Shown piece by piece: positions 51,650-60,111 of a stretch of 64,000 bases of DNA. The DNA is from Fimbriimonadaceae bacterium. Its GTDB lineage: Bacteria > Armatimonadota > Fimbriimonadia > Fimbriimonadales > Fimbriimonadaceae. The notes under the pieces are model-generated. The model saw only the letters and a list, made by a program, of their open reading frames with translations. It did not search any database and was not told the origin of the DNA. The position numbers and the translations under genes are program-made. The DNA is taken from contig JAMLGR010000005.1 in the NCBI GenBank assembly GCA_023957775.1, positions 62,001-126,000 of the forward strand, written 5' to 3'. Every line of letters begins with the position of its first letter. Positions within the stretch are counted from its first letter, which is position 1.

Positions 51650-54004
51650 CTACCAGCCGCCGCAATCGCCGATGGGGGAGCCGGGGGGTGGCGCCGGGGG
51701 TGGCGACAACGGGGCGGGTTCCCAGGGGCGTTCGAGGTAACGGCGGATCGCGCTGCGCAGCTCCTCGCCTTGGTCGGTGGAGGGCAGCAGGGTCACCAAC
51801 CTCCGCAACTGGCCGTTGGCGGCGGCGCGCACCGCGGGCATCGCGGAGGCGTCTTGGCCGAGGAGGAACAGGCGCGCGACGAGCACGTTCTGCACCGCGT
51901 AGCGAAGGGGGCGGTCTCCCGCGTCGGCGGGGAACGCGTCTGCCACCAGCGTTGCGAGGACGTCGTGTTCGGAGGGGCCCTCCCCTTCCGCCGCTTGGAT
52001 GTGGCAGCGGCCGAGGCGGGCCGGGTGCAGCAGGGCCGCGTACACGAGGTCCGCAGCCGTGGCGGCGGCCGAGAGGGGATCGAAGGTGGGGCCGGTTCGC
52101 CCGTCGAGCCTCTCCGCGCCCGCGCCCGCCCCGAAGGTTGGTGGCGCCAGGAGGCGCGTGATGCGATTCGGAATCTCGAGGAAGGAGGGCTGCAAGCACT
52201 CCAGCAGCGCTTCGATCGCGGCGTACTGTTTCTCCGCAGGCACCCGCTTCGTCGGAATCCGGCCGTCGCCGCGGAGCGCAAACTGGTATTCGAGCCCGCC
52301 CACCTCTTTTGCCGCGGCCTCGACCTCGTAACGGTGCCACAGGTAAAGGGGCGCGAACACCTCTTGCAGCTCGGCCAGGGGGCGGTTCATGGCCACGCGA
52401 TCCTGACCGAACCGGTCGACGCCGATTTGCCGGACCGAGATGGCATTGCGAAGACCCTCGATGGGGTCAGCGAAGTTGTCCCAGAGGTTGGCCCGGGGAT
52501 CGGAGCCGCCGAGGTCGCGCGCGTCGCCATCCGAGAGGAAGAGGGGAGCGCTCGCGGCCATCGTGTCCAGCTCCGACTGGGAGAGGTTCGCCCCGTACAT
52601 CCAACGAATCGCGTAGAGATCGTACGTTCCCATCCCGACGGCATAGCCGTCGGAGAGGTCGAGCCGGCCGTCGCGCACGAGCACCAGCGGCGCCGGATAG
52701 TCCATCACCGAGGCGCGGCCGTACGTGCTTCCGGCGAAGTTGTGGGCGAGCCCCAAGGTGTGGCCGACCTCGTGCGCCGCGAGTTGGCGCACCCGCGCGA
52801 GGGAGAGCTGCACCGGATCCTCGGGCCCGCCCTTGCCGGTTTGCTCCGTGCCGACCAAACCCTCGAACAGGAGTCGGTCCTGCCGCACGCGAAGGGATCC
52901 CAGCGTGACGTGCCCCTTGAGAATCTCCCCCGTGCGGGGGTCGGTGATCGACGAGCCGTACGACCAGCCCCGCGTCGAGCGGTGGACCCACTGGATCGTG
53001 TTGTAGCGCGCGTCCAGCGGATCGGCATCCTTGGGGAGGACTTTGACGACGAATCCGCCGGGGAAGCCCGCCTTCTCGAAGGCCTCGGACCACCACGAAG
53101 CCCCTTCCACCAGCGCGGAACGGATCGGCTCGGGCGCGCCGTTGTCCACGTAGTAGATGATGGGGTGCTTCACCTTGCCCGACGCGTCCAGTTCGAGGCG
53201 GTGGCGCGCGATCCAGCGCTGCTCCAGCGGCTCCGAGAGGGGGGCCGCGTAATCGAGGAACGCGATGCCGAACGCGCCGATCCGCGGGTCGAACTTCCGC
53301 GGCTGGTACCCCGGCTCCGGAAGGGCGACGAACGACTGGTGCTCGATCATCGCGACGGCGTCTGGAACAGCGGCCGTCTGGCGAACCAGAGGTCCCGGCT
53401 GCGCCGAGGCGAAAGTGAGTGTGGCCTCGAACTCGAGGTTCTTGGGGAACGCCTTGCACTCCGAGAACTCGATGACGCTTCGCTCCTTGTCGAGGGCGAA
53501 GGAGCCTTGGTTCGCGCTGCGCAACGTGTCGGTGGTTTTGTGCGCGTCTCGAAGCAAGAACGTGCCCAGATCGATCAGGAAACTCCCGTTAGTGTCCTCG
53601 GCGACCACCGGGGTGGCCCACAAGACGCCGGCCGCGAACGATTCCTCGACGGCCCGCTTCTCCGCGGGGTCGTCCGAGAGCGCCCGGTACCGGTAGTTCG
53701 GAACGACGAACAGCACGCGGTTGCCCACCCTCCGGATGCGCACCACGTAGGTCGGGCCGAGTTGCCCCCGGTCGAGTCCCACGTCGTTGTTTCCCAAACC
53801 GCTGCGGATCGCCGAGTGGTAGAGCACCTCGGCGGCCCAGGCGTCGCCGTCTGATTGGCGGGGCAACTCCATGTAGAGGGTGCCTTCGGACGGAGCTGGG
53901 TACGTCGCAAAGAGTCCGGCTCTCTTTTCCAGACCCTTGGTCTTCTCCGCGATGGTCGGCAGGTGCGGAGGAGCGACGACGAGGGCGGCGAGGAGCACCA
54001 ACAT
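51650..54004 (-). CDS. Zinc-dependent metalloprotease, DUF5117/DUF4953-type, 784 aa
   Basis: A short signal-like N-terminus (MLVLLAALVVAPPHLP) from ATG 54004. N-terminal beta domains (ERSVIEFSECKAFPKNLEFE) precede a metzincin-like zinc site, AAHEVGHTLGLAHNFAGS (H-E-x-x-H-x-x-G-x-x-H), and a downstream Met-turn-like ASVMDYPAP. A helical C-terminal domain and a Pro-rich tail follow. The layout matches the large secreted zinc proteases found in Bacteroidota and related phyla; substrate unknown. A CATAAT hexamer sits 6 nt before the start. The gene is divergent from the PilB-like ATPase. Confidence 0.9.
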   Translation of the reverse strand: MLVLLAALVVAPPHLPTIAEKTKGLEKRAGLFATYPAPSEGTLYMELPRQSDGDAWAAEVLYHSAIRSGLGNNDVGLDRGQLGPTYVVRIRRVGNRVLFVVPNYRYRALSDDPAEKRAVEESFAAGVLWATPVVAEDTNGSFLIDLGTFLLRDAHKTTDTLRSANQGSFALDKERSVIEFSECKAFPKNLEFEATLTFASAQPGPLVRQTAAVPDAVAMIEHQSFVALPEPGYQPRKFDPRIGAFGIAFLDYAAPLSEPLEQRWIARHRLELDASGKVKHPIIYYVDNGAPEPIRSALVEGASWWSEAFEKAGFPGGFVVKVLPKDADPLDARYNTIQWVHRSTRGWSYGSSITDPRTGEILKGHVTLGSLRVRQDRLLFEGLVGTEQTGKGGPEDPVQLSLARVRQLAAHEVGHTLGLAHNFAGSTYGRASVMDYPAPLVLVRDGRLDLSDGYAVGMGTYDLYAIRWMYGANLSQSELDTMAASAPLFLSDGDARDLGGSDPRANLWDNFADPIEGLRNAISVRQIGVDRFGQDRVAMNRPLAELQEVFAPLYLWHRYEVEAAAKEVGGLEYQFALRGDGRIPTKRVPAEKQYAAIEALLECLQPSFLEIPNRITRLLAPPTFGAGAGAERLDGRTGPTFDPLSAAATAADLVYAALLHPARLGRCHIQAAEGEGPSEHDVLATLVADAFPADAGDRPLRYAVQNVLVARLFLLGQDASAMPAVRAAANGQLRRLVTLLPSTDQGEELRSAIRRYLERPWEPAPLSPPPAPPPGSPIGDCGGW

Positions 54005-54010
54005 GGCCCG

Positions 54011-54016
54011 TATTAT
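54011..54016 (-). promoter_or_regulatory. -10 hexamer CATAAT with leaderless spacing
   Basis: Minus-strand CATAAT, exactly 6 nt before ATG 54004 of the metalloprotease; no SD. Confidence 0.5.
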
Positions 54017-54138
54017 GCCTTCGACCCGGTAACTCCCCCAGCCCGTAGGTCGTGGCGACGTGGAACAACGCCCACGGGTTCGAGCGCTCGCCATTCCTGG
54101 CGGCGGGTGCCATCCATCGCTGAGGGTCGGAGGAGAAC

Positions 54139-55881
54139 ATGGCATTGAAGAGAAGGCTTGGCGAGCTGCTGATCGCGCAGCGGCTCATCACGAACGAGCA
54201 GTTGGACCACGCGCTGGAGGTCCAGCGCGAGACGCACGAAACGCTGGGGGCCGTGCTGGTCACCCTCGGGTATCTCGACGAGCCGCTGCTTCTCAAGGCG
54301 ATGGCCGCCCAGAAGGGCGTTCGACCGTGGGATCTGACCACCCAGCCGCCCAAGCCGTATGCGCTCGGACGGGTGCCGGAGAACATCTGCCGCACGTACC
54401 AGTTGCTCCCCGTCGAAGCGCAGGCGGACCTCCTGATCGTGGCGATGAGGAATCCCGACGACCTCGAGGCGTTGGAGCTGGTTCGAAACATCACGGGCAT
54501 GCGCATCGAGCCGGTCCTTGCGGACGAGGACAAGCTGCTGGTCGTGATCGACCAGGTCCAGAACCGCTCCGTTGGCACGGCCGTCGGCGGGTTTGTGGCC
54601 CAGGCGATGGGGGAGCTGGATTCGGACGCTCCCATCGAGCTGGAGAACCTGGAGGTGGACGAGGACGATCGCCCGGTCGTGGCGCTCGTCAACACGGTCC
54701 TCACCGAGGCGATTCGGCTCGGGGCGAGCGACGTTCACATCGAGCCGCGAGGCGGTCGGGTGGACATTCGGTTCCGCGTGGACGGGGAGATGCGCAAGAT
54801 TCAGGAGATCCCCTCGCGCCTCCTTCCGATGCTGATCGCGCGCATGAAGATCATGGCGGAGCTGGACATCGTCGAGTTTCGGCTTCCCCAGGACGGCCGC
54901 ATTTCGGTGAAGATCGACGGCCGCGTCGTGGACATCCGCGTGGCGGTGCTTCCCAACTATCACGGGCAGCGACTCGTCATGCGGATTCTCGACAAGTCCG
55001 TGTCGCTCAAGCGGCTTCCCGAGCTGGGCTTCTCGACCCGGAACCTCGCCATGTTCCGCAAGATGATCGAGATGCCCCACGGCATGGTGCTCGTCACCGG
55101 GCCGACGGGTTCCGGGAAGACCACGACGCTCTACGCCGCGATCGCGGAGCTTCGGTCGCCCACGCGGAACATCATGACGTGCGAAGACCCTGTCGAGTAC
55201 GACCTCGACGGCATCAGCCAATCGCAGGTGAACGAGAAGGTGGGCCTGACGTTCGCCAAGCAGTTACGCGCCACGTTGCGTCAAGACCCGGACATGATCC
55301 TGGTCGGCGAGATCCGCGACCAGGAGACCGTGCAGACGGCCATCCGCGCGGCGCTGACGGGACACATGTTGCTCAGCACCCTCCACTGCAACGACGCCCC
55401 GAGCGCGATTCCGCGGCTCCTGGACATGGGCGTCGACCCGTTCATGCTCAGCACGTCGCTGACGGGTGTGATTTCGCAACGGCTCACGCGCGTGCTGTGC
55501 TCGTCGTGCTCCGAAGAGCGCCACACCTCCGACGAGGAGCGTTCGCTGTTCACGAACTTCCTCGGCTATCCAGTGGAGACCGTGCGCGATCCTCGCGGGT
55601 GCCCCTATTGCGCCCACACGGGCTATCGCGGGCGTCAAGCGCTGCAGGAGATCCTGCCGGTGACGCGCGACGTGGCCCATGCGATCGCGAGCCGGGTCCC
55701 GATGGACACCGTGCGCGAATTGGCCGTCGCCAACGGGTACGAGCCGATGCAGCGCATGGCCTTGGAGATGGTCGCGTCGGGAGTCACGTCGCTCGAGGAG
55801 ATCCGCCGCAAGGTGTCGTTCGATCTCGACTCGGAGATCCTCTCGATCGCCAACGCCGCCCCCATGCTGCGCGCCGCATAG
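54139..55881 (+). CDS. Type IV pilus / type II secretion assembly ATPase (PilB/GspE)
   Basis: 580 residues from ATG 54139 (GAGGAG upstream). An N-terminal MshEN-like domain (LGELLIAQRLITNEQLDHAL), which binds c-di-GMP in some homologues, leads to the hexameric ATPase core: Walker A GPTGSGKTTTLYA (about residue 320), Asp box and Walker B DPDMILVGEIRD, His box TGHMLLSTLHCNDAP. A tetracysteine zinc site (CSSCSEE and CPYC) separates GspE/PilB from PilT retraction ATPases. It powers pilin or pseudopilin polymerisation. No other pilus genes lie in the window, so the rest of the machine is encoded elsewhere. Confidence 0.94.
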   Translation: MALKRRLGELLIAQRLITNEQLDHALEVQRETHETLGAVLVTLGYLDEPLLLKAMAAQKGVRPWDLTTQPPKPYALGRVPENICRTYQLLPVEAQADLLIVAMRNPDDLEALELVRNITGMRIEPVLADEDKLLVVIDQVQNRSVGTAVGGFVAQAMGELDSDAPIELENLEVDEDDRPVVALVNTVLTEAIRLGASDVHIEPRGGRVDIRFRVDGEMRKIQEIPSRLLPMLIARMKIMAELDIVEFRLPQDGRISVKIDGRVVDIRVAVLPNYHGQRLVMRILDKSVSLKRLPELGFSTRNLAMFRKMIEMPHGMVLVTGPTGSGKTTTLYAAIAELRSPTRNIMTCEDPVEYDLDGISQSQVNEKVGLTFAKQLRATLRQDPDMILVGEIRDQETVQTAIRAALTGHMLLSTLHCNDAPSAIPRLLDMGVDPFMLSTSLTGVISQRLTRVLCSSCSEERHTSDEERSLFTNFLGYPVETVRDPRGCPYCAHTGYRGRQALQEILPVTRDVAHAIASRVPMDTVRELAVANGYEPMQRMALEMVASGVTSLEEIRRKVSFDLDSEILSIANAAPMLRAA

Positions 55882-55908
55882 CGGGTGGGGGTGCGAGGCA
55901 TCCCCGTG

Positions 55909-56039
55909 GGATTTGGTGGGCGTGCTGAGACAGCAAGACTCACGCCCGTCCGGCGGGCGTGGCACCCGTTGACACGGCAAGACCCTGAGGTGCCACGCCC
56001 GCTTGACGGGCGTGCTGAGTGGAACCACCGATGGCATCC
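55909..56039. repeat. Palindromic repeat cluster (GGGCGTGCTGAG family)
   Basis: Two hairpins ACGCCCG/CGGGCGT and a longer inverted repeat GGCGTGGCACC/GGTGCCACGCC, flanked by GGCATCCCCG copies. A different family from the RAYT-linked REPs. Fills the 257-nt gap between the ATPase and the next gene. Confidence 0.8.
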
Positions 56040-56138
56040 CCGCAGACGCTCCCCATTTGTGCCGGGTTCCCGTCACACCTGATACACGTGCGGGTGGGTC
56101 GCGCCACCCCCTTCGGAATATCTCCCGCGGAGGCTCTT

Positions 56139-56876
56139 ATGCGAAGGGGAATCGGGTGTCTGTTGGTCTTGGCGATCGGGGCGTTGTTGCCCGCGTACGC
56201 GCCCACGACGCAGCCCGCGCTGACCGAGCAGTCCAAGCAGAGCTACCGCCTTGTCGTCGACGCGTTCGAGAAGCAGAAGTACACCATGGCCATGGCGCGT
56301 CTCGACGGGCTGCTGATGCCCCAGCCCGTTTCGGTGGGGATCGACATGGACACGATTCCCAAAGATGCCAAGGAGTTTGTCGAGGGGGTTCGACAAGGGA
56401 TCGCCATCTGGACGCAGGCGTTGCCTGACAGTCCCTTCCGGTACTCGGCCTTCGGAGAAAACCCGATGCTGAGAATCCAGTTCGTCGACCGGGTCGAGGG
56501 CTCGGGAGACGTGCAGGGGATGATCAACGCACGCCGCGAATTCGCCTGGAACAGCCGCGAGTACAGCTCGAAGATCTCGGGGACGATCCTGATCGTTAGG
56601 CATACGAACGGTCGCTACCTCACCCGGGATGAGATCGCGGAAGTGACGGGGCACGAGCTGGGCCACCTGCTGGGCCTCGACGACGTCGAGGGGACGAGGG
56701 GGTTGATGGGGCCCTTCGTCGCGGGCCAGCCACGACCGTTCGTCGAGCAGGACGAGCTCGATGTGGTCACCGCCTTTCGCAGGACGATGCGCGAAAGAAG
56801 TGCGCAGATCCTCCAGCAGCAAAGCACGATGGTCCGGCGCCAAGACGCAAGGTCTCTGGGGACGACCGAGGAGTAA
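56139..56876 (+). CDS. Matrixin-like zinc metalloprotease, secreted, 245 aa
   Basis: ATG 56139 follows GGAGG with 5-nt spacing. Signal peptide (CLLVLAIGALLPAYA). A helical TPR-like stretch (SYRLVVDAFEKQKYTMAMAR) precedes a small zincin domain with VTGHELGHLLGLDDVEGTRG, i.e. H-E-x-x-H-x-x-G-x-x-D, then LMGPF as the Met-turn. The third ligand being Asp instead of His is known in some metzincin-like (snapalysin-type) enzymes. Substrate unknown; probably periplasmic or extracellular. Confidence 0.85.
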   Translation: MRRGIGCLLVLAIGALLPAYAPTTQPALTEQSKQSYRLVVDAFEKQKYTMAMARLDGLLMPQPVSVGIDMDTIPKDAKEFVEGVRQGIAIWTQALPDSPFRYSAFGENPMLRIQFVDRVEGSGDVQGMINARREFAWNSREYSSKISGTILIVRHTNGRYLTRDEIAEVTGHELGHLLGLDDVEGTRGLMGPFVAGQPRPFVEQDELDVVTAFRRTMRERSAQILQQQSTMVRRQDARSLGTTEE

Positions 56877-56885
56877 GAACCCACC

Positions 56886-56913
56886 GATTCCCGACTCCCG
56901 TCTCCCGTCTCCC
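56886..56913. repeat. Heptamer array at rnpB 3' side (GATTCCC/GTCTCCC type)
   Basis: Four units in C-rich orientation, directly abutting the RNase P RNA 3' end; mirrored at 57252-57282. Confidence 0.85.
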
Positions 56914-57236
56914 AAGCAGTTGGCCTGTAAGCCGGATTCTGTGTTTGTGCGGCGATCTATCTTCGCGGCCAACCCGGAGAGTCGGCGAGCAGCGTCATCC
57001 TCTCCCTATTTGGCCTTGCTTCCAGCGGGGTTTGCCCGGCCGCCCGGTTGCCCGGTACGCCGGTGAGCTCTTACCTCACCATTTCACCCTTGCTCCGACA
57101 AGTCGGGGCGGTATGTTTCTGTGGCACTTTCCGTCGGGTCGCCCCGCCCCGGCTTGCGCCGGGCGCCGTGCTCTGTGAAGTCCGGACTTTCCTCCCCCCG
57201 AGCGAGTCGGGGAGCCGCCACCCGGCCAACTGCCGT
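56914..57236 (-). ncRNA. rnpB: RNase P RNA (bacterial type)
   Basis: On the minus strand the conserved 5' core GAGGAAAGTCCGGACTTCAC followed by AGAGCACGG is present, and near the 3' end AGAATCCGGCTTACAGGCC. The terminal helix P1 is formed by GCAGTTGGCC at the 5' end (about 57233-57224) and GGCCAACTGC at the 3' end (56925-56916). Length is about 320 nt, on the short side for A-type RNA. The catalytic RNA matures tRNA 5' ends. It is flanked by heptamer arrays in inverted orientation. Confidence 0.95.
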
Positions 57237-57251
57237 TGCAGGATACCGGAA

Positions 57252-57282
57252 GGGACCGGGACTCGGGACTCGGGATTCGGGG
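57252..57282. repeat. Heptamer array at rnpB 5' side (GGGACTC/GGGATTC type)
   Basis: About four GGGACTC-like units in G-rich orientation, inverted relative to 56886-56913, lying where the rnpB promoter would be expected. Confidence 0.85.
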
Positions 57283-57339
57283 CGCGAGGGGCCCGGAGGG
57301 CCCAACCGGGGCCTCGCTGCCCTGAGATTATTGAGACGC

Positions 57340-57345
57340 TACACT
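57340..57345 (+). promoter_or_regulatory. -10 hexamer TACACT with leaderless spacing (lipB)
   Basis: TACACT, exactly 6 nt, then GTG 57352; no SD. Confidence 0.55.
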
Positions 57346-57351
57346 AGCGAC

Positions 57352-58041
57352 GTGGCGATCTCCGCGCGGGTGGCGAATCTCGGACGCATGGCGTATCGGC
57401 CCTGCGCGGAACTTCAGGCGCATCTGCTGGAGCGGGTCGCTTCCGAAGAGGTCCCGGACACGCTCCTGTTCGTCGAACACGCGCCGGTGCTGACGCTCGG
57501 GGCGAACTTCCACGAGGAGAACCTGCTCCTGCCCCCCGAAGCGTATCGCGAGCGCGGGATCGCCGTGGAGAGGACGGACCGCGGGGGCGACGTGACCTAC
57601 CACGGGCCCGACCAACTGGTGGCTTATCCCATCTTCAACCTCGCGCACTTCGGAAAGGATCTCCACCGATGGCTTCGCGAATTGGAGGAGGCGGTGATCG
57701 TTGCGCTCGCGTCTTTTGGATTGGAGGGAGAACGATTCCCTCCCCACACCGGCGTGTGGGTCGCGGGGAAGAAGGTCTGCGCGATCGGCATCAAGGTGCG
57801 CAAGTGGACGTCCATGCATGGCATCGCTCTGAACTGCAGCAACTCGCTCGAGCCGTTCGGCTTGATCGTGCCGTGCGGTATCGAGGGGCATGGGGTCACG
57901 AGCCTCACGGAGCTGCTGGGCCGAAAGGTGGGGATCGAGGAGGCTCTGCCCGTGGTCCAGGCCGCGTTCGGAAAGGTGTTCGGAGTGGAGTTTGAAGCGG
58001 TCGAAGGACCGCTCGCCCCTCCGGGGGAGAGGGGCGCCTGA
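57352..58041 (+). CDS. lipB: Octanoyl-[ACP]:protein octanoyltransferase
   Basis: 229 residues from GTG 57352. LipB moves octanoate from ACP to lipoyl domains, the step before LipA. Conserved segments: [17 protein letters not shown], the [18 protein letters not shown] substrate loop, VGGIGI-type [15 protein letters not shown] with the active lysine, MHGIALNC, and [12 protein letters not shown] (cysteine). The GTG start gives [18 protein letters not shown], the expected N-terminus. rnhB overlaps its stop (TGATG). Confidence 0.96.
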   Translation: MAISARVANLGRMAYRPCAELQAHLLERVASEEVPDTLLFVEHAPVLTLGANFHEENLLLPPEAYRERGIAVERTDRGGDVTYHGPDQLVAYPIFNLAHFGKDLHRWLRELEEAVIVALASFGLEGERFPPHTGVWVAGKKVCAIGIKVRKWTSMHGIALNCSNSLEPFGLIVPCGIEGHGVTSLTELLGRKVGIEEALPVVQAAFGKVFGVEFEAVEGPLAPPGERGA

Positions 58042-58685
58042 TGAGGCCCGCCCGGGTTCGCGGGTTGAAAGCCCACGCACCGAAGGGGCTGTTGGCGGCC
58101 ACCCCCGGGTGGGCGGGAGTCGACGAAGCGGGCCGCGGCCCGTTGGCTGGGCCCGTCTACGCGGCAGCGGTGATCCTCCCGCAGGGGTTCGACTGCACCG
58201 GCATCGATGACTCCAAGGTCCTCGACCGAACCCAGCGCGAAGACCTGGCGCTGCGCATCCGATCGGAGGCGATGTGGAGCATCGCGGCCGCCGAACCCGA
58301 CGAAGTCGACCGCCTCAACATCCTCCACGCCACCATGGCCGCGATGTTGCGGGCCGTGCAGGGGCTTGCGTCGCTTCCGAATGGGGTTTACGTGGACGGC
58401 AACCGCCTTCCGCCCGGGTTGCCGGTCCCTGGCGAGGCCGTGGTCGACGGCGACGCCACCCACGCGTGCATCGCGGCGGCGTCGATCCTCGCCAAGACCG
58501 CGCGCGACGATCGCATGCGCGAGTTGGCCCTGGACTACCCGGGATATGGGTTCGAGCGGCACTTCGGCTACTCGACGCCCGAGCACTTCGCGGCCCTCGA
58601 GGAGCTGGGGCCCTGCCCGATCCACCGACGCTCCTTCGCCCCCGTGCGCGCGAGCGAACAGTTGTGTCTGACCTTCGACGAGTAG
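58041..58685 (+). CDS. rnhB: Ribonuclease HII
   Basis: 214 residues. RNase HII cleaves RNA in RNA-DNA hybrids and starts ribonucleotide excision repair. The first motif [20 protein letters not shown] contains the D-E metal-binding pair; [20 protein letters not shown] includes the next Asp, and [20 protein letters not shown] the last region. ATG 58041 overlaps the lipB stop. An extra 25-residue N-terminus before the core is present. Confidence 0.96.
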   Translation: MRPARVRGLKAHAPKGLLAATPGWAGVDEAGRGPLAGPVYAAAVILPQGFDCTGIDDSKVLDRTQREDLALRIRSEAMWSIAAAEPDEVDRLNILHATMAAMLRAVQGLASLPNGVYVDGNRLPPGLPVPGEAVVDGDATHACIAAASILAKTARDDRMRELALDYPGYGFERHFGYSTPEHFAALEELGPCPIHRRSFAPVRASEQLCLTFDE

Positions 58686-59002
58686 GCGGGGAAGGAGAAG
58701 ATCGGGCGGCCGAGTACCTGCTCGCGAAGGGTTACACCATCGTGACCCGGAACTTCCACTCGAAGCGAGGCGAAATCGATCTCGTCGCCCTCGACGGAGA
58801 CCAGTTGGTCGTCGTCGAGGTGAAGCTCCGTCGCACAGGTGGCGAACCCGCCGAGCTGGCACTCGACCACACCAAGTCGCAGCGGCTCATGAACGCGGCG
58901 GAGGACTACCTTCGGTTCATCGAAGAGCCGACCCGAACCGTCCGCTACGATCTGATCGCGATCGACCGCAACGGCCTGCGCCACCACGAGAACGCGTTGT
59001 AG
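58664..59002 (+). CDS. YraN/UPF0102 family putative endonuclease
   Basis: 112 residues starting at GTG 58664 inside the end of rnhB (22-nt overlap), giving [20 protein letters not shown], the standard YraN opening. The nuclease-like core is [20 protein letters not shown] and VEVKLRR (E-x-D...E-x-K), followed by [13 protein letters not shown]. The family resembles Holliday-junction resolvases; its physiological role is uncertain, and it commonly neighbours rnhB. Confidence 0.92.
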   Translation: MSDLRRVGGEGEDRAAEYLLAKGYTIVTRNFHSKRGEIDLVALDGDQLVVVEVKLRRTGGEPAELALDHTKSQRLMNAAEDYLRFIEEPTRTVRYDLIAIDRNGLRHHENAL

Positions 59003-59027
59003 GGGGGGGCGTGCCCTCCCAAGGGGC

Positions 59028-59978
59028 TTAGCGGGGGGCGTCCTGCTTTGGCAGTTCTGACTGGGAGTAGTTGCCCATCAGCGCTCGGAGCCGTCCGATG
59101 CGCTCGCGAATCGGAGGGTGCGTGCTGAACATCGCGGCCATGCGCTCGGCGCCCCGCAGGGGGTTCACGATGTACATGTGTTGGGTGGCCCGGTTGGCGG
59201 CTTCGAGAGGATCGGGGTCGGCGGAGATCTTCTCGAGCGCCCGCGCGAGGCCTTCGGGGTAGCGCGTGAGCTCCGCGGCCGAGCTGTCCGCCAAATACTC
59301 GCGTTGGCGGCTGACCGCCAGCTCGAGCAGCTTCGCGAAGATCGGCGCAAGGATCGCAAGCACGATCGCCAGCACGAGGAAGATCGCGTTGGAGTTGTCG
59401 TTGTCGCGGCTGGACCGTCGGCCGCCGCCGTACCACATCGAGCGGCCGAACATGTCGGCGATCAGGGGAATGAGCCCCGCGGTGATCGCGATGACCGTCA
59501 TGAACTTGATGTCGTAGTTGCGGATGTGCGACATCTCATGGGCCATGACCCCCTGCAACTCGTCTCGATCCAGCTTCTCGATCAAGCCCGTGGTGAAGCA
59601 GATGACGCCGTGCTGGGGGTCTTTACCGGTGGCAAACGCGTTGGGGGCGGAGTCTTCGATCACGTACAGCTTGGGTTTGGGGATGCCTGCCGCGATCGCC
59701 ATCTCCTCGCACACGTTGTCGAGAATCCGGTCCTCATCGCGATTCGCCGGGCGCGCGCCGGAGATGGAGAGCAGGATGTCGGGCCCGCTGGTCCAGGCGA
59801 CCAAGGTGGCGATGAGGCCCACGCCCGCCGCGATCGCGCCTCCCGCCCACCAGACGCGCGGGGCGTACACCCCCGCGATGGAAGCGCCCAACGCCGCCAG
59901 CAACACCACAAGCAAGAACCCCAAGAACAAGCTCGAGCGTTTGTTCGCGGCGATCTGTTCGTGCAGGGTGCGTTTCAT
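59028..59978 (-). CDS. htpX: HtpX-like M48 membrane metalloprotease
   Basis: 316 residues with a GGAAGAG site upstream of ATG 59978. TM helices at residues about 18-60, the zinc site VMAHEMSHIRNYD (H-E-x-x-H), a further hydrophobic pair, and REYLADSSAAELTRYPEGLA supplying the third ligand. A C-terminal FSTHPPIRERIGRLRAL is typical of the family. HtpX degrades damaged membrane proteins from the cytoplasmic side. It is convergent with YraN (25 nt apart). Confidence 0.94.
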   Translation of the reverse strand: MKRTLHEQIAANKRSSLFLGFLLVVLLAALGASIAGVYAPRVWWAGGAIAAGVGLIATLVAWTSGPDILLSISGARPANRDEDRILDNVCEEMAIAAGIPKPKLYVIEDSAPNAFATGKDPQHGVICFTTGLIEKLDRDELQGVMAHEMSHIRNYDIKFMTVIAITAGLIPLIADMFGRSMWYGGGRRSSRDNDNSNAIFLVLAIVLAILAPIFAKLLELAVSRQREYLADSSAAELTRYPEGLARALEKISADPDPLEAANRATQHMYIVNPLRGAERMAAMFSTHPPIRERIGRLRALMGNYSQSELPKQDAPR

Positions 59979-60028
59979 GCGACGCTCTTCCTACGCGCGC
60001 AGCGTCGCCGAGGATGCGGGTGTTGCCC

Positions 60029-60077
60029 GCGGTAAGCCGCTTGGGATGCAGGGCGGCGAGCAAGCTCGCGCACTCCC
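60029..60077. repeat. Single REP element (RAYT-linked family)
   Basis: An inverted-orientation copy ending GAGCAAGCTCGCGCACTCCC, preceded by the shared GCAGGGCGGC segment; between metG and htpX. Confidence 0.8.
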
Positions 60078-60111
60078 CAAAGGACGAAGGACCAACAACG
60101 AAGAACCAAAC

